Origin: Adiantum capillus-veneris
Taxonomy: Eukaryota; Streptophyta; Polypodiopsida; Polypodiales; Pteridaceae
NCBI GenBank assembly: GCA_014529385.2
Contig: CM043959.1
Span: 61,829,753 to 61,893,752 of the forward strand
Direction of reading: 5' to 3'
DNA length: 64,000 bases
Position numbers and translations under genes: made by a program. This document shows, one piece after another, positions 53,640 to 64,000 of the stretch (position 1 is its first letter; every line of letters begins with the position of its first letter). Under the pieces are notes generated by a model that made no database searches, was not told where the DNA came from, and saw only the letters and a list, made by a program, of their open reading frames with translations.

Positions 53640-55330
53640 GATAAATGATACTTTTTTAGCCAACACCCACTAATCCAATTTGGCATTTCTTCACCTTCCA
53701 GTGTCGCAAGTTTGATGGCTTCGCTTTGTCACAAGTCACTAATCACAGAGGGTCCCATCCCTCGCTTTTTAGGTTTTTTGGCATGTTGCTTCAAAGTGTA
53801 AACAAGTACATAATCACCTGTTTTGAAATCTTTCATGCACACATGCTTGTCAAAAAACTCCTTTTGTCTTCTCTTCTGACCATAGATCCAAGCTGCAGCT
53901 CTCAATCAAAGTTCATCTAGCTTGTCAGATCATCTATTCTTGAAGAGAGTTCATGGTCTCTCCATTCTAATGGTTTCGCCACTCGTAAAGTTGGAATAAA
54001 AAACTCTATGGGTAATATAGAGTTTAGACCAAACACCATGTTGTACAGTGTTGTTCCAATCGATGCTTTATAAGCTACCCTGTATGCGCATAGTGCTGAG
54101 TGTAATTGTTGATCCCAGTCTGCCCTTGGTTCTGATACAATTTTAGTCAAAACAGTGCATAGGGTTTTATTTGTGGCTTCAACTTGTCCATTTGCTTGTG
54201 GATGATATGGAGAAGATTTTTAATGTATGACCATAAATTCCTCTAGCAAGTATTCAATGACTTCATTAAGAAAATGTGTTTCTCGATCGCTGACAATTTC
54301 TATTGGTAATCCGTATCTTGTAAAGACATTCTCATACAAAAATTGTGCAGTGGTCCTTGCATCTGCTTTTTGTGTCACTTTGGCTTCAGCCCATTTTGTG
54401 AGATAATCGTAGCCACGATGATATATTGGGTATGGGTGCGATACGCAGGGGGTGAAATAGGCCCCACAAAATCAATTCCCCATTTTGCAGCTGCCCGTGC
54501 TCCCATCCTTGGCCGTAGTGGCATCTCATCTCTTTTTATTGGCACTTTAGTGCGCAGACATGCGTCACAATGCTTTACAAATTCCTCAGCATCCATGTAC
54601 AATGTAGGCCACCATATGCCCGTGGTTAAGACAATTTTTACCGTCTAATCGCCTTAAAAAATGGCCTCCACTTATTCCTCCATGTGCGTGTTCTAGAATC
54701 AGTAGGTATTCACTTTCACTTGCACAGATTCTAAGTTGATTGTCCTTTCCTCGCTTGTAGAGTTGATTTTCAATTAAATTAAAGTCTCAAGCCTCCAAGT
54801 CTGTAGCCCTTTGTCGTGCTTTTGTTATGTTTTCAATAAATATCCTTGTTGTTAAGAAATCAATTATATATTGAATCCATGCTGGTGCAATGCTTACCTG
54901 AAACAACGTCGTGTGATCCACCGGTCGTTTGGCACTACATATAATACATTTGTTAACATAAGCATGTGTGTCAGCATACATAGTTGGCCAATATACTCCT
55001 AAGTGTTTCAATCTTTGGTGTGTTTTCATTGTTGAGCAATGAGATGCACAGTCGTGTGCTTCCTCAAGATAACATTCAAATTCCTCTGGATTTATACATA
55101 ATCGTAGAATTTTGTCGGAGCCTAGATGGTATAGTCGTCCCACAATCAATTGAATGTTTTTTGTTTGCCGAAATGTTTGTTGTTTGGATCTCTCTTCCTT
55201 TTTATCAAATCTACCTCCAAAGGAAAGAATGCGAACAATTTTCTGAGACCATTTGGGTATCATTTCAATATTAAAAAGATAAGCATCAGGTATGTCATCA
55301 TCGACTCCTTCAGGAGCTTTCCCGTTTTGT
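53640..55330 (-). pseudogene. Integrase of element B with duplicated zinc-binding module
   Basis: Order on the minus strand. Module 1 is LRLCINPEEFECYLEEAHDCASH..KHLGVYWPTMYADTHAYVNKCIICSAKRP (55110-54930). A Tat-type linker IQYIIDFLTT..ENITKARQRATDLEA..LIENQLYKR follows. Module 2 is LEHAHGGISGGHF..WWPTLYMDAEEFVKHCDACLRTK (54700-54540). Core WGIDFVGPISPPAYRTHTQYIIVA (first D near 54470), QVNGQ-equivalent and WDQQLHSALCAYRVAYKASIG (54130-54080) precede the C-terminal block. Both modules keep the H..H..C..C pattern. Stops and shifts lie near 54785 and 54640. Confidence 0.85.
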
Positions 55331-55640
55331 AGCCTTGAAAGATGATCCACTTGTAGATGCGTTTTAAGTTTTTTTACTACCACTGTGAAGTCAAACTCTA
55401 GCAATATAATAAACCAACGTACAATTCTCCTAGTATTGCATGGTTTATTTACTAGATACGGAAGAGCTTGGTGATCTGTGAAGAACACAAATTTTTTTGC
55501 AAGGAGATCATGCCAAAATTTTTGTACAACATATATAATTCCTAATTCCTCTCTTTCAGTGGTGGTATAGTTCTTTTCTGCACTATTTAGCTGTCGGCTC
55601 GCATAACATACTGGGAAATCCATTGAGCCAGAATACTCCC
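55331..55640 (-). pseudogene. RNase H of element B
   Basis: Reads CYASRQLNSAEKNYTTTEREELGIIYVVQKFWHDLLAKKFVFFTDHQALPYLV, then RIVRWFIILLEFDFTVV..HLQVDHLSRL. This is the Gypsy RNase H order with the E-containing helix and the T-D-H motif. The first strand (D-A-S) lies upstream across a frameshift (HVHSDVSAYAIGSILAQW-like in a neighbouring frame). Confidence 0.85.
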
Positions 55641-56817
55641 AATTGCGTATGCAGAGACATCACTGTGAACATGGAATATCTTTTCCCAATCTGGTGCTTT
55701 AAGTACAGGTGCTGATACAAGGGTTTCCTTAAGCTTTCTGAATGAAGTTTCACACTCCTCAGTCCACAGTCAAAACTGACTATTAAGGGATATAGTGGTT
55801 TTCCAATGACCACATACATATATATGAATCTTCGATAATATCTGCAGTGTCCCATGAGAGATTGTACTTGTTTGGCATTAGTAGGCTTGGTCAAGTCTAC
55901 TATGCATCTAATTTTGTCTAGGTCAGTGGTTATGCCATTTCTTGAGGCAATATGTCATAAGATGCGGCCTTGTCTTACCATAAAAATGCAGTTTTCCGTG
56001 TTGAGACAGATTCGACATTTTCTACACTTCTCACATACCTTTTGTAAATGGTCAATGTGTTCTCCCCGAATAAGAGAGTGGACACAGATATCCTATATAT
56101 ATATTTCTAAGAATATTCTTAGGTATTCTTTGAATGCATGAGTCATTAACCTTTGATAGGTGGCTGGGGCATTGGTTATGGCAAAATGCATAACTCTATA
56201 AGCATATATTCCCCATTCTGAGGCAAATGCGGTTTTGTGTTGATCCTCTATTGTAATTGCCAATTGGTTGTACCCCGAAAACCCATCCGGAAATGAATAG
56301 GCCTATTTTCCCGCTACCCTCTCAAGCACATGTTCTGTGATTGGCAAGGGATAATTATCTCTCATTGTTGTTGTGTTTACCTTTTGAGGTTCACACACAC
56401 ATATGCAACTTTCCATTCTTTTCGGGGACAACCACAATGGGTGACACCCAATCTATATGCTAGATTTCATAGATGAATTCGGCATCCTTCGCTTGTCAAT
56501 CTCTTCTTTGAATCATTTAGCGAATGTGTCATTATATGTGTAAGGACGTTGTTTGCTTGGTTTGGCATATGATTTTAACGGAATTGTATGTTGGAATATC
56601 CATGGATCAACTCCCTTGAGGTCTTTGTAAGACCATGCAAACACATCTTTATACTTTTTGAGAAGATGTGTTAGCATTTCTTCTTCTTCAGACCCTAAAT
56701 AAACTACTATATAGACAGGCTAAGGCTCTTCGCCTGGCATAGCGAGGTCAATTTGTTTTGCATTTTCCGGCCCATTGTAAGATTCCTGGTTTATTCTTTC
56801 CCTTATTGGTGGTGTCA
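55641..56817 (-). pseudogene. Reverse transcriptase of element B
   Basis: In several frames: FAWSYKDLKGVDPWIFQHTIPL (56640-56575), NYPLPITEHVLERVAGK.AYSF.DGFSGYNQLAI, TAFASEWGIYAYRVMHFAITNAPATYQRLM, IFLEIYI-stop-DICVHS at the catalytic Y-x-D-D position (about 56076-56110, destroyed), then CRICLNTENCIFMVRQGRIL.HIAS and KPTNAKQVQSLMGHCRYYRRFI. This is Athila/Tat-type in style (FAWSY.DLKG; YNQ). The catalytic motif is lost in B, and A lacks the region. Confidence 0.8.
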
Positions 56818-57597
56818 TTATGATCTATATTGGATGGTGAATTTTTTATAGTGGGACGGTACATCCATGTTTTCTTTTTTTGAATCCTCCTTACCTTCAC
56901 TTTCTACCTCAGTAGTCCATACCTCTCGTAACATCTGTATAAGTTCTTGGTATTTCTTTTTACGCTCCATTTTGATCCACTCTGGATCTTTTGTCTTTCC
57001 ACATTTTGATTGTTGAGCTTTTCTTAAATTTGTTTCCGTTTTAGTTTTATGTGCTTGTTTTATGTCCTCATGTGCCCTTTTCCCTCGAACTCTTGAGAAT
57101 CTCCCTGATATTTTGTCTTTTACACAATCCTCTGCCTTGACTAGAATTAGATAGTCCATTTTGTCTTTTATCTTGGGCATCGGGTTTTCCCTACTGTTGC
57201 CTGAGCTGTCTGAACACTCGTTATGTGCATCGTTACTTAACTCTGGATGCTCAAAGGAGTCATAAAACTCTTCTTGTTCTGGTGAGTCTACATTCTCATC
57301 TCCTACTAGTACAAGGCTTACCATGTAATAGGGTAGCACATCGTAGCCGTCCTTATCACAAAATTTTGTCATTGGGCTATTTGTAATGGCACAAACGTCC
57401 AATGTTGCTAGTATGTGTTCCCATTCCATAGGTTCTAATGCATCTTTGGGAAAAGGTTTTGGAATATAATCCTTGTCTTCAATAGATCTTTCTAAGATGC
57501 ATTCCTCCCTTTTCAAGCTCCCACAATGTGAAGCTCCACACATCCATAGCTCTTTTTTCTTCCCTAACCATGCTGGGAGTTCGAACCCTGCCAACAT
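56818..57597 (-). pseudogene. Protease-RT linker region of element B
   Basis: A 259-codon open frame with LAGFELPAWLGKKKELWMCGA, SPEQEEFYDSFEHPELSND and a C-terminal highly charged Lys/Glu-rich segment. No domain recognised. It sits between protease 1 and the FAWSY block of RT, where Gypsy elements have a variable linker. Being the longest frame in pol, it appears less decayed than its neighbours. Confidence 0.6.
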
Positions 57598-57600
57598 AGC

Positions 57601-57995
57601 TCAATCAAACTCTTCCACTGGTGTCTGGTTCACATCTTTGTAACTATGGTCTTTGAGGTAAATTTTGGTTGTAGTCTCTCCACGCCTGAGGTATATGTGG
57701 TCATAACCCCAATCCTGTACCATCTTTAATTGTCTCACGAACGATCTTCCCAAGATGATCTCGTAATTTTTGGTTTTGCCGAAATCAACTACATCAAATG
57801 TATGCTCATACTCGATTCCGCAAGAGGTGACAATTACTTTTTCTAAAAGTCCTAGAGGCTTTTCCATGAACCCATTTGCTAGTTGTAATTTCATTTTGGT
57901 TGCTCTCAAAGCCAGTTTTCCCCATTTTTTCCATATTTCTTTCGTGGCGATAGCGACTCCCGCTCCACTGTCAAGATAGACTTGGATACTACTCC
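57601..57995 (-). pseudogene. Protease 1 (retropepsin) of element B
   Basis: The minus strand reads SIQVYLDSGAGVAIATKEIWKKWGKLALRATKMKLQLANGF, then YEHTFDVVDFGKTKNYEIILGRSFVRQLKMVQDWGYDHIYLR. It has the D-S-G loop, the flap-like strand and the ILGRSFV strand, a complete ~110-residue fold. The frame is open from the D-S-G to the end. This is the normal pre-RT protease, as distinct from the one after integrase. Confidence 0.85.
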
Positions 57996-60669
57996 CTGGA
58001 ATTCTACTGGTAGTGTGGTATTTCCATCTTCTCCCTCACAATATTCTCCAACCTTGTTTAAAGGTACATGCCTAGTGTTCAGTTGAGGCTTGTCCAATTC
58101 TCTGATCCCTTCTTGAATCCTCGAGATAGGGTCTTTTACTCCAATTTTTTCTAAGCATTTGCCTATGGTGGTCCACATGTTTGGTCGTAACCTCAGGAGT
58201 TCGGCTAACGTGATTGTGCATGCCACAAGGGTGGACAGTAACTCAATCAAACCTTGTGAATCCATTACTTTATTGGAAGCATGAAAGTATTTGAGATGGG
58301 ATTGCTCTCACTTCACACTTAGCTTCATACTCCCCTAGGTAAGAGAGTAGAGTTTTTAGCGAGTCAGGTTGGCTGTGCCTTGAGCTAGTTGACCCCTGGT
58401 CCCCCCGCCCCCCCCCTTGTGAATGCATATCAAAGTTCGTTTGTGATCTTGCCTCAAATTCTTCAATGGGAGGTAAGATCTCATTTTTCTCCTTCTCAGC
58501 GCAATTTGGTTGGTAGTTTACCCCATTAGCTTCATTTGCTTCCTGGATTTTCTTCCACAGGTCATCTAGACTGTCACGCTCTTTACCCATCCCTGTCGAT
58601 GTTTTGGGTTGGAAACCATCAAATGTCCCATCTATTGTATTTGACACTATGGTTGGTTCTCGGTTAGACTCTAAGGCAGTCGTGAGTCCCTCCTTTGTGC
58701 CTGCTTGTTTCTCTAGAGTTGGTGTGATAGGGGTTGGAGCTGGCACCTCGTGCCAACTTGCAGGTTTACTAGGTGGGTTTTCTATCAAGGATTGGGCTGT
58801 TTCAATCATCTTCTGACACATTTCCAACCTCTGTTTTTCTAGTTCCGCATATGGATAAGTCATCCATCTTTGCTCTTGGTTTTGGTTGTTTTTGAGTCTG
58901 GCTTCGTATGCTTTAAAAAGTGCGTCAAGCTGCTTATTTACTTTTTCTACATGTACTGATTCTCCCGATCCTGCACTTTTGGGTTCCACTATTTCCTTGG
59001 GCCCTATGGTTGCAGCAGTGTGTGAACTTAATCTAGTTAGATCCTCTAATCACTCCAATCTATCCTTTGTGTGTTTTAGCTCCTCGGATAGAGCCTTTTG
59101 CTCTCGTTCCTTCCTGGCTTTCATACAAGACTTCTAGCTTTCCAAGTGCTTCGTTGATTTTTTATTTCTGCACTAGGGGCATCGGTCTTTGGCTCTTCAA
59201 TTATGGGTTTGTTTATCCTTCTTTGAACTTGTGCCTGTGTGACTACATGAATAGATAATACTGTTTCATTTCTGACCCCCCGCTGGATGGCATTGCTTCT
59301 AGGATGTTTAAAGTAGTTTTTGCTCCTTTGCTCGGGTTCTTAGGGCAACCAGGAATCAAGTGATTAATTACACAATTGGTGCAATACGCATTGACTCTAA
59401 TGATTTCATCGTGAGGACAGTCCCTTAGCCAGTGATCTTTGCCACACTTGTAGAAGGGTCCCTTAGGCTTTTGAGGTGCTCCTTGAGCTCCTCTCTATTG
59501 GTAAGTATGCCTCTACCCGCCCATGCCTCCGTTGGCTATGAACATTAGTTTTCATTCATCCAAGATGTATCTTTCTTCTCCTACAGCCTGTGCAGCTGTT
59601 GGTGGGCCCGTACTTCCAATCATGCTCCAAGGTTCTTGCATCTTAGGTTCTTCAGGTGGATAATAGACAGGACTTGCTGCATATCCATTGGGATCTTCGT
59701 AATATGCATGCATGGGTACCAAAGCCTTCTCTTTTGGTTTGTTTACCATCTATGCATCCCTTATGCTGACCGGTCTTACTCTTGGTAGGGGTGGTTGTTT
59801 CCCCAATACTGGTTGTGGTATTTCAACTCCTATAGGTCCTGGTAGGTTACCTGCTGGATACCTAGGCATTGGTGGGATTTGAGCAAATGCTACTTGATCT
59901 TGGGGAGCATAAGGTTTCTCTCTCACATATCCCTTGTTATAATAACATTCCTCCATCACATGGTTTGTCCATTTTTGTTCAATTGCACACCACTTTGGAT
60001 GCATAGCCTGAGGCTTGGCATACATATTGATTTTTTTTAGCACTTCTTCCACCAGCTGCTCCTGGCTTACAACTACTTCTCCTTTCTATGCAGACTTAGT
60101 GGACTTGCTTCCACTTTGTTGTGAGGATGAATCGTCATCAAGATCCTTGAATTCACCCTCCTTGTAGACCGCACAATTGTCTACAAGGTAAAGAGCTTCC
60201 TTAGTTAACTCATTAACGTTGTGCTCCTCTTCATATATAAGTCCTTCTGGAGATCACCTGCGTTTCTCAGTCCTTGAATAAATATAAGCATAAGTCTGGA
60301 CTCGGTTGATAGTTCTTCCACAGGGCAGAACTTCACATATCTCTTTAGTTGTAGGGCTGCCTTTCACATAGATTCCCCTTCTGTTTGAATTTATGGATTT
60401 GTGAGACTGTATTATGAACTATCTCCGTTTGTGAGAATTCCTCAATAAACTCATGAAAAACCTCCTCCCCTTTCATCTCGGAATCTATCTCCATCATCAT
60501 AGACTTGAATTATCTCCAGTCTCTCAGAAGGCCATTCCTCTATACAAATACACTTGCGTCCATGATAGTCAGAATAAACTAGGGCTCCCCGAGAGTTTGT
60601 TCCTTCGAAGAAGATTTTAGTGAACTTGGCCTTGTTCAAAGGGTTTTGGGAGGTACTTCCTCCTAGCAT
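57996..60669 (-). pseudogene. Gag of element B
   Basis: From the 5' side on the minus strand: LNKAKFTKIFFEGTNSRGAL..YDDGDRFRDERGG (60669-60451); KINMYAKPQAMHPKWCAIEQKWTNHVMEECYYNKGY and a Pro-rich linker (60052-59750); KPKEKALVPMHAYYEDPNGYAASPVYYPPEEP (59749-59552); zinc-knuckle-like FYKCGKDHWLRDCP and YCTNCVINHLIPGCP (59460-59345); then a coiled-coil-like MEPKSAGSGESVHVEKVNKQ..ELEKQRLEMCQKMIE (58989-58270) and a pre-protease frame (58265-57906). Several frameshifts occur. The capsid-like part is weakly recognisable. Confidence 0.65.
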
Positions 60670-62560
60670 TGGTCCTTAACCGGAGAGGCCTTCTAGCTGT
60701 GGACTAGCCATCATGAAGGACTTTTCTGATGAAGTGTCAGTATCACTACCTTCCTCAATGATTGGGGCTAATGGATCTAGCCTTTCCTAAGTTACACTCT
60801 CCTCAGTGGATACTAAGCTATCCTAATCACATGCCACTTTTTGGTCTCTTGGAATGTGTCTTCTTGATCTTAAATTCATCAAACTTAGCAATGCAATTTA
60901 TCACAAATCCAACCACTCACCTGGCAAGGGATTATTTTCTGCACAACTTCTTGCTTTACTGCTGAATATACCTGTACACAAGCATTTAGTTTTGGCAATA
61001 GAATCAAAGAATGTAACCGCTAGAGGTGGTCTTAGTAATGATTGGTATAACTAGAGTGTGAATCCCAACCACTATTGTACTCTATACACTTCTGATGTTC
61101 TTGATTAGGTCCACTAATCTTGAACTGTACACCACCTACGTGTTTGTCAGTCTAGAGGTAACGTCTTAATTCTTGTCTTTGCTCCGTAAATAGCTCAAAC
61201 AAAATTCAATTTCACTTCTAAAAGAAGTTATGGAACCCTTAAGTCAACTAGAACCTCCTTGTATATCCACAGTATAATATTATCCTAAAAATGATCCTGT
61301 AGACATGCTACCCGTAGGATGTCTTTTTGCTCTATATTAGATAAAATTTGCATTGTAGCTTTCCCTTGATGTGCTGAGCTCACAGTTGTTCTCACCTTTT
61401 GGTTTCGACACCTAAACGCTGGTCAATTGATCGAAAAATCTGTTCCAAAAGCCTAATGTCCGTTCTGATGAATTCATTAGTCAAATCAACTCCAAATTGG
61501 ACCAAACTTGACTAGGAGGTTTGTTTAAGGCTACATGAGAGACTGGTATGTCTTAATTATAATTTTGGGCCTTTTAATCATGAATTAGACATCCTATGCG
61601 TAGATGTCTCTTGCATCAAAATTTAACCCAACTTGGCCCACAGCTTTTCCTTGATGTGCTAATCACCCTGGTGTGTTTAGATTTGTGTTTGAATGTCAAA
61701 ATACCCCAAACTTAGCTATTCTTGCCTTTTTTCCATCAAAAAGCTAAAGTCTGCTTAAACCCCAATTTCCTCAGCCAATGGAGATGAAACCTTTCACATG
61801 CACTCAATAAATCATGTAGATCATGCACATGAAGACATCCTATGGTTTTGGTCCCAAAATTATGCCTTGGCACAATTTGGGTAGGACGTCTGAGAATTTC
61901 TGTCTTTTGGCCACACTCTATCAAGATATGGTCAATCTTCCACTTTCCAGGTGAAAATAGGGTAAAACCTACCTTCCAAACACTCTAGTCAACTCAGATT
62001 CTCAAAATTCCTACCAGATCACCCTATAGACATCCTACACGTAGGATGTCTAAGAGTCTTAGAATTTCTTTGTTTTTCACCACATAGACTTTCCTATGCT
62101 TTGTAGACCTCTCAACAATAATTACAAAAACTTTTGGACTTCAATGCAGCTTCTAAACACAATTTATCGTCTTTTAAATTTCTTCGATGAGCCTAACAGC
62201 AAATATAACATGCATGAAGTGCTCCAGATCATAAATCATGATGTCCTACTTACCCTACTCCTACTCATCATGTGAGCTTGTGATTCTGGTGCCTCGGTTT
62301 CTTCCTGGCCTCTCACGGACTCTCAAGCTATCTTCTCACCGCCTCTACCACTCCAACTCCTACTCTCCACACCACAACCTAACTCCTATCTAACACTACC
62401 TAAGACGGACGATCGAGGCCAACCATACGCTCCCTAGACTTCTCCTAGGACCTAGAGATTCCACCACCCTCTGATCTTATCTAAATGTAAAATAAGACTC
62501 TGGCAAGCCAGAGAATCCCTATACTCAAGGACTAGTCTCTGTCACCTACCTAGGGTTTTC
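60670..62560. other. 5' leader of element B with palindromes
   Basis: About 1.9 kb between PBS and gag with no convincing gene. It contains copies of the family's 24-bp palindrome at 61301-61324, 61587-61609 (one base lost) and 62028-62051 (perfect 11-bp arms around AC), and half-sites at 61833-61844 and 61881-61892. Spacing between the first two is 286 bp, the same period as in the 3' array. Confidence 0.6.
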
Positions 62561-62561
62561 G

Positions 62562-62579
62562 TCCTCGGAAGCGGTGCCA
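62562..62579 (-). promoter_or_regulatory. Primer-binding site of element B
   Basis: The minus strand reads TGGCACCGCTTCCGAGGA, one base from the LTR start at 62581; one difference from the A site. Confidence 0.7.
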
Positions 62580-62580
62580 A

Positions 62581-63108
62581 TATTGGTGGATACGCTGCGA
62601 CCCACGTCAGCACAAAGAGAACTCACCTAACAAGAATTGTTTGCTAAGGACGAAGCTTGATCCATAGGCGCGTGGAAGCAAGCCTAGGGTGTCAACCTAT
62701 GCTCAACCCGTTGTTGACTACTTCCTACAAAGGTCTCTATCCAACGTCTAAGTTACACCCTACTGTTGTGCACATGAGGAGATTTCCTACAACGCTTCCA
62801 TGAGCCAAATACCCATAAGACATTCTCAAAACGCTACGAAACTTAAGGGATATCCTATTAACACCAATAGGCCACTCTCCCTAAGGTCCGTGACCCAAAA
62901 CCCTACCCATAAACACCAAGTGCAGAATCATTTAGGATGTTGACAGGATTTTGCAGGTCGATGTTTTTGAAAACTAAGGTGCCTAATGTGTAGCTCTACT
63001 CAATAGGAACGAGTGGATATGCTGAAATCCAAAAACTTACACCGTTTGGTTATCGAATCCCTAGAAATAGCTCGCGGGTCAATCTCGCGATGCCGGGCCG
63101 TACACGTT
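62581..63108 (-). repeat. 5' LTR of element B (partial)
   Basis: Collinear with 39714-40232 and 19264-19790 up to ..GGGCCGTACACG, where similarity ends. About 400 bp of the outer LTR are missing, replaced by unrelated sequence starting TTGTCAGGAG. Confidence 0.88.
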
Positions 63109-64000
63109 GTCAGGAGTTTTTTGGAGCAAGGGATTGCGCATATGTACATACACATGCATGGTGCATCAAATAAAGGATTTCCCATTTTCCATAGCCAGGT
63201 GGTTACGTGGGGCCCACATGTGTACAGGTAGGATAGCATGTACATAGTGCATCGATTTTAACTATTACCAGTACCAGTGTGTTTTTTCTACAATAAGGAG
63301 TTGGTAGCGCGTAAAGCTTCTCGAGGAAGCTTTCCGTGGGCCGAAGACATGAGGTAAGCCGGTGCGTCAGATCGCATCTAGTGGCGTTAGGAGGCTGAAT
63401 GGGGTCAATACTTGCACGTGGAGAAGTATGGACACAACGTGGAGAAGTCAGGACACAACGTTGATTTTTTCTTGTGGTAATTATGCAGAAAGGTCATCAT
63501 GAGGACCATATTTTGAGGGCCACTTCACGTGGTGGCAGGATGCATTATTGAAAAAAGATGAGTGCCAAGTGTGCGGATGATGCAAAAAGGTGACAACTAT
63601 GCACTGCGAGGTCAGTTTTTGGCCTGTTCGGGGTCCGTTTGAGGTCAACTAAAAGGCCAAGGTTGCCCAAGTAATAAATCTAAGTGTGGGAACTGGAAAA
63701 ACAGAGAGAAGACCAGAAAGAATGTGGAGAAGAGAGGAGGAATAGCCGCAGGTGTGTTTTTGGGGTTTTTGGAGCCTGTTTGGGCCGTAAACTGCTCATC
63801 CGAGGTCGGATTTGAGCAATTTGACATTGTAGACTGGGGTTTTGGGCCATTCCGGACGCGAAGGCACTGTCTATTTTTTCAAATTCCTCATTGTTTTTTT
63901 GCTATTTTTGTTGTGTAAGTTTTTCCTATTGAGCGAAGCTTCTGCTCCAATTTGTGATTGTATCTGGTATCTTTTACCCATATTGTGTGAGCTATTTGTG
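63109..64000. other. Unidentified sequence, possibly another LTR element
   Basis: Begins TGTCAGGAGTTTTTTGGAGC directly at the LTR break, a TG start that would suit an LTR, and has a GC-richer, gene-poor texture with words such as TTTGGCCTGTTCGGGGTCCG typical of LTR sequence. No second copy or end is in the window, so the call is open. No gene seen. Confidence 0.3.

Larger units (their letters stand above)
42360..63108 (-). mobile_element. Ty3/Gypsy element B (second copy of the A family, truncated)
   Basis: Collinear with A from ORF3 (42360) to the 5' LTR (62581-63108) and retaining the gag, protease 1, RT and RNase H that A lost. The 3' end is cut at 42360 inside ORF3 and the 5' LTR is cut at 63108. 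It contains T2 (43136-45706) and a hAT element (48905-51490). Reading frames are interrupted but all domains can be placed, so B serves as the reference for the family's architecture. Confidence 0.85.

Noticed and set aside
19264-63108. Elements A and B as one segmental duplication
   Set aside because: A has its own LTR pair and a perfect ATTGG target duplication, and the flanks of A and B are unrelated, so they are better read as separate family members.
1-64000. tRNA or rRNA genes
   Set aside because: No cloverleaf-like or rRNA-like sequence was recognised; the TGGTATCAGAGC matches are retroelement primer sites, not tRNA genes.

Overview
The window looks like nuclear DNA from a land plant with a large, repeat-rich genome. 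It is moderately AT-rich. It carries Ty3/Gypsy elements of Tat/Athila-like type (one with dual RNase H), a Ty1/Copia pol, hAT elements, and tRNA-iMet primer-binding sites. I see no intact host gene, tRNA or rRNA. Species cannot be decided from the sequence; a fern or gymnosperm would fit. Almost everything is nested mobile DNA, and the host-gene sequence I recognise lies inside transposons.

Layout. 1-3200: a decayed Gypsy pol piece split by a 1.3 kb TTAA-flanked piggyBac-like element. 3580-7660: microsatellite, one end of a hAT-type element, an LTR, a broken hAT transposase (BED + DUF659-like, minus strand) and a ~64-bp degenerate array. 7705-11631: a short-LTR non-autonomous retroelement (T1) carrying a dynein light chain (LC8) copy. 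11632-17310: a decayed Copia element (plus strand) interrupted by two related ~460-bp MITEs and a second piggyBac-like element. 17311-19263 plus 40648-42359: old gag-like sequence split by element A.

19264-40647 is element A, a minus-strand Gypsy with 930-bp LTRs, PBS, polypurine tract and a perfect 5-bp target duplication (ATTGG). Inside A sits another minus-strand Gypsy, N (28969-38768), of Tat type with two RNase H domains and a tandem duplication of its gag knuckle-protease-RT block. 42360-63108 is element B, a second, truncated copy of the A family. B is broken by a short-LTR retroelement (T2, 43136-45706, a relative of T1) and by a 2.6 kb hAT element (48905-51490) that captured a DEAD-box helicase fragment and turned part of it into a hairpin. 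63109-64000 belongs to something else that runs off the window.

The A/B family has an unusual gene order on the minus strand: gag - protease 1 - RT - RNase H - duplicated integrase zinc module - integrase - a second retropepsin-like domain - a region of spaced tryptophan motifs - non-coding tandem repeats with a recurrent ~24-bp palindrome - a ~900-residue coiled-coil ORF - 3' LTR. The same palindrome recurs in the 5' leader. This architecture, the T1/T2 family with its conserved stem-loop next to the polypurine tract, and the hairpin-bearing hAT are the most novel-looking content. All coding regions are frameshifted or stop-bearing to some degree, and all identifications were made by eye without database search.
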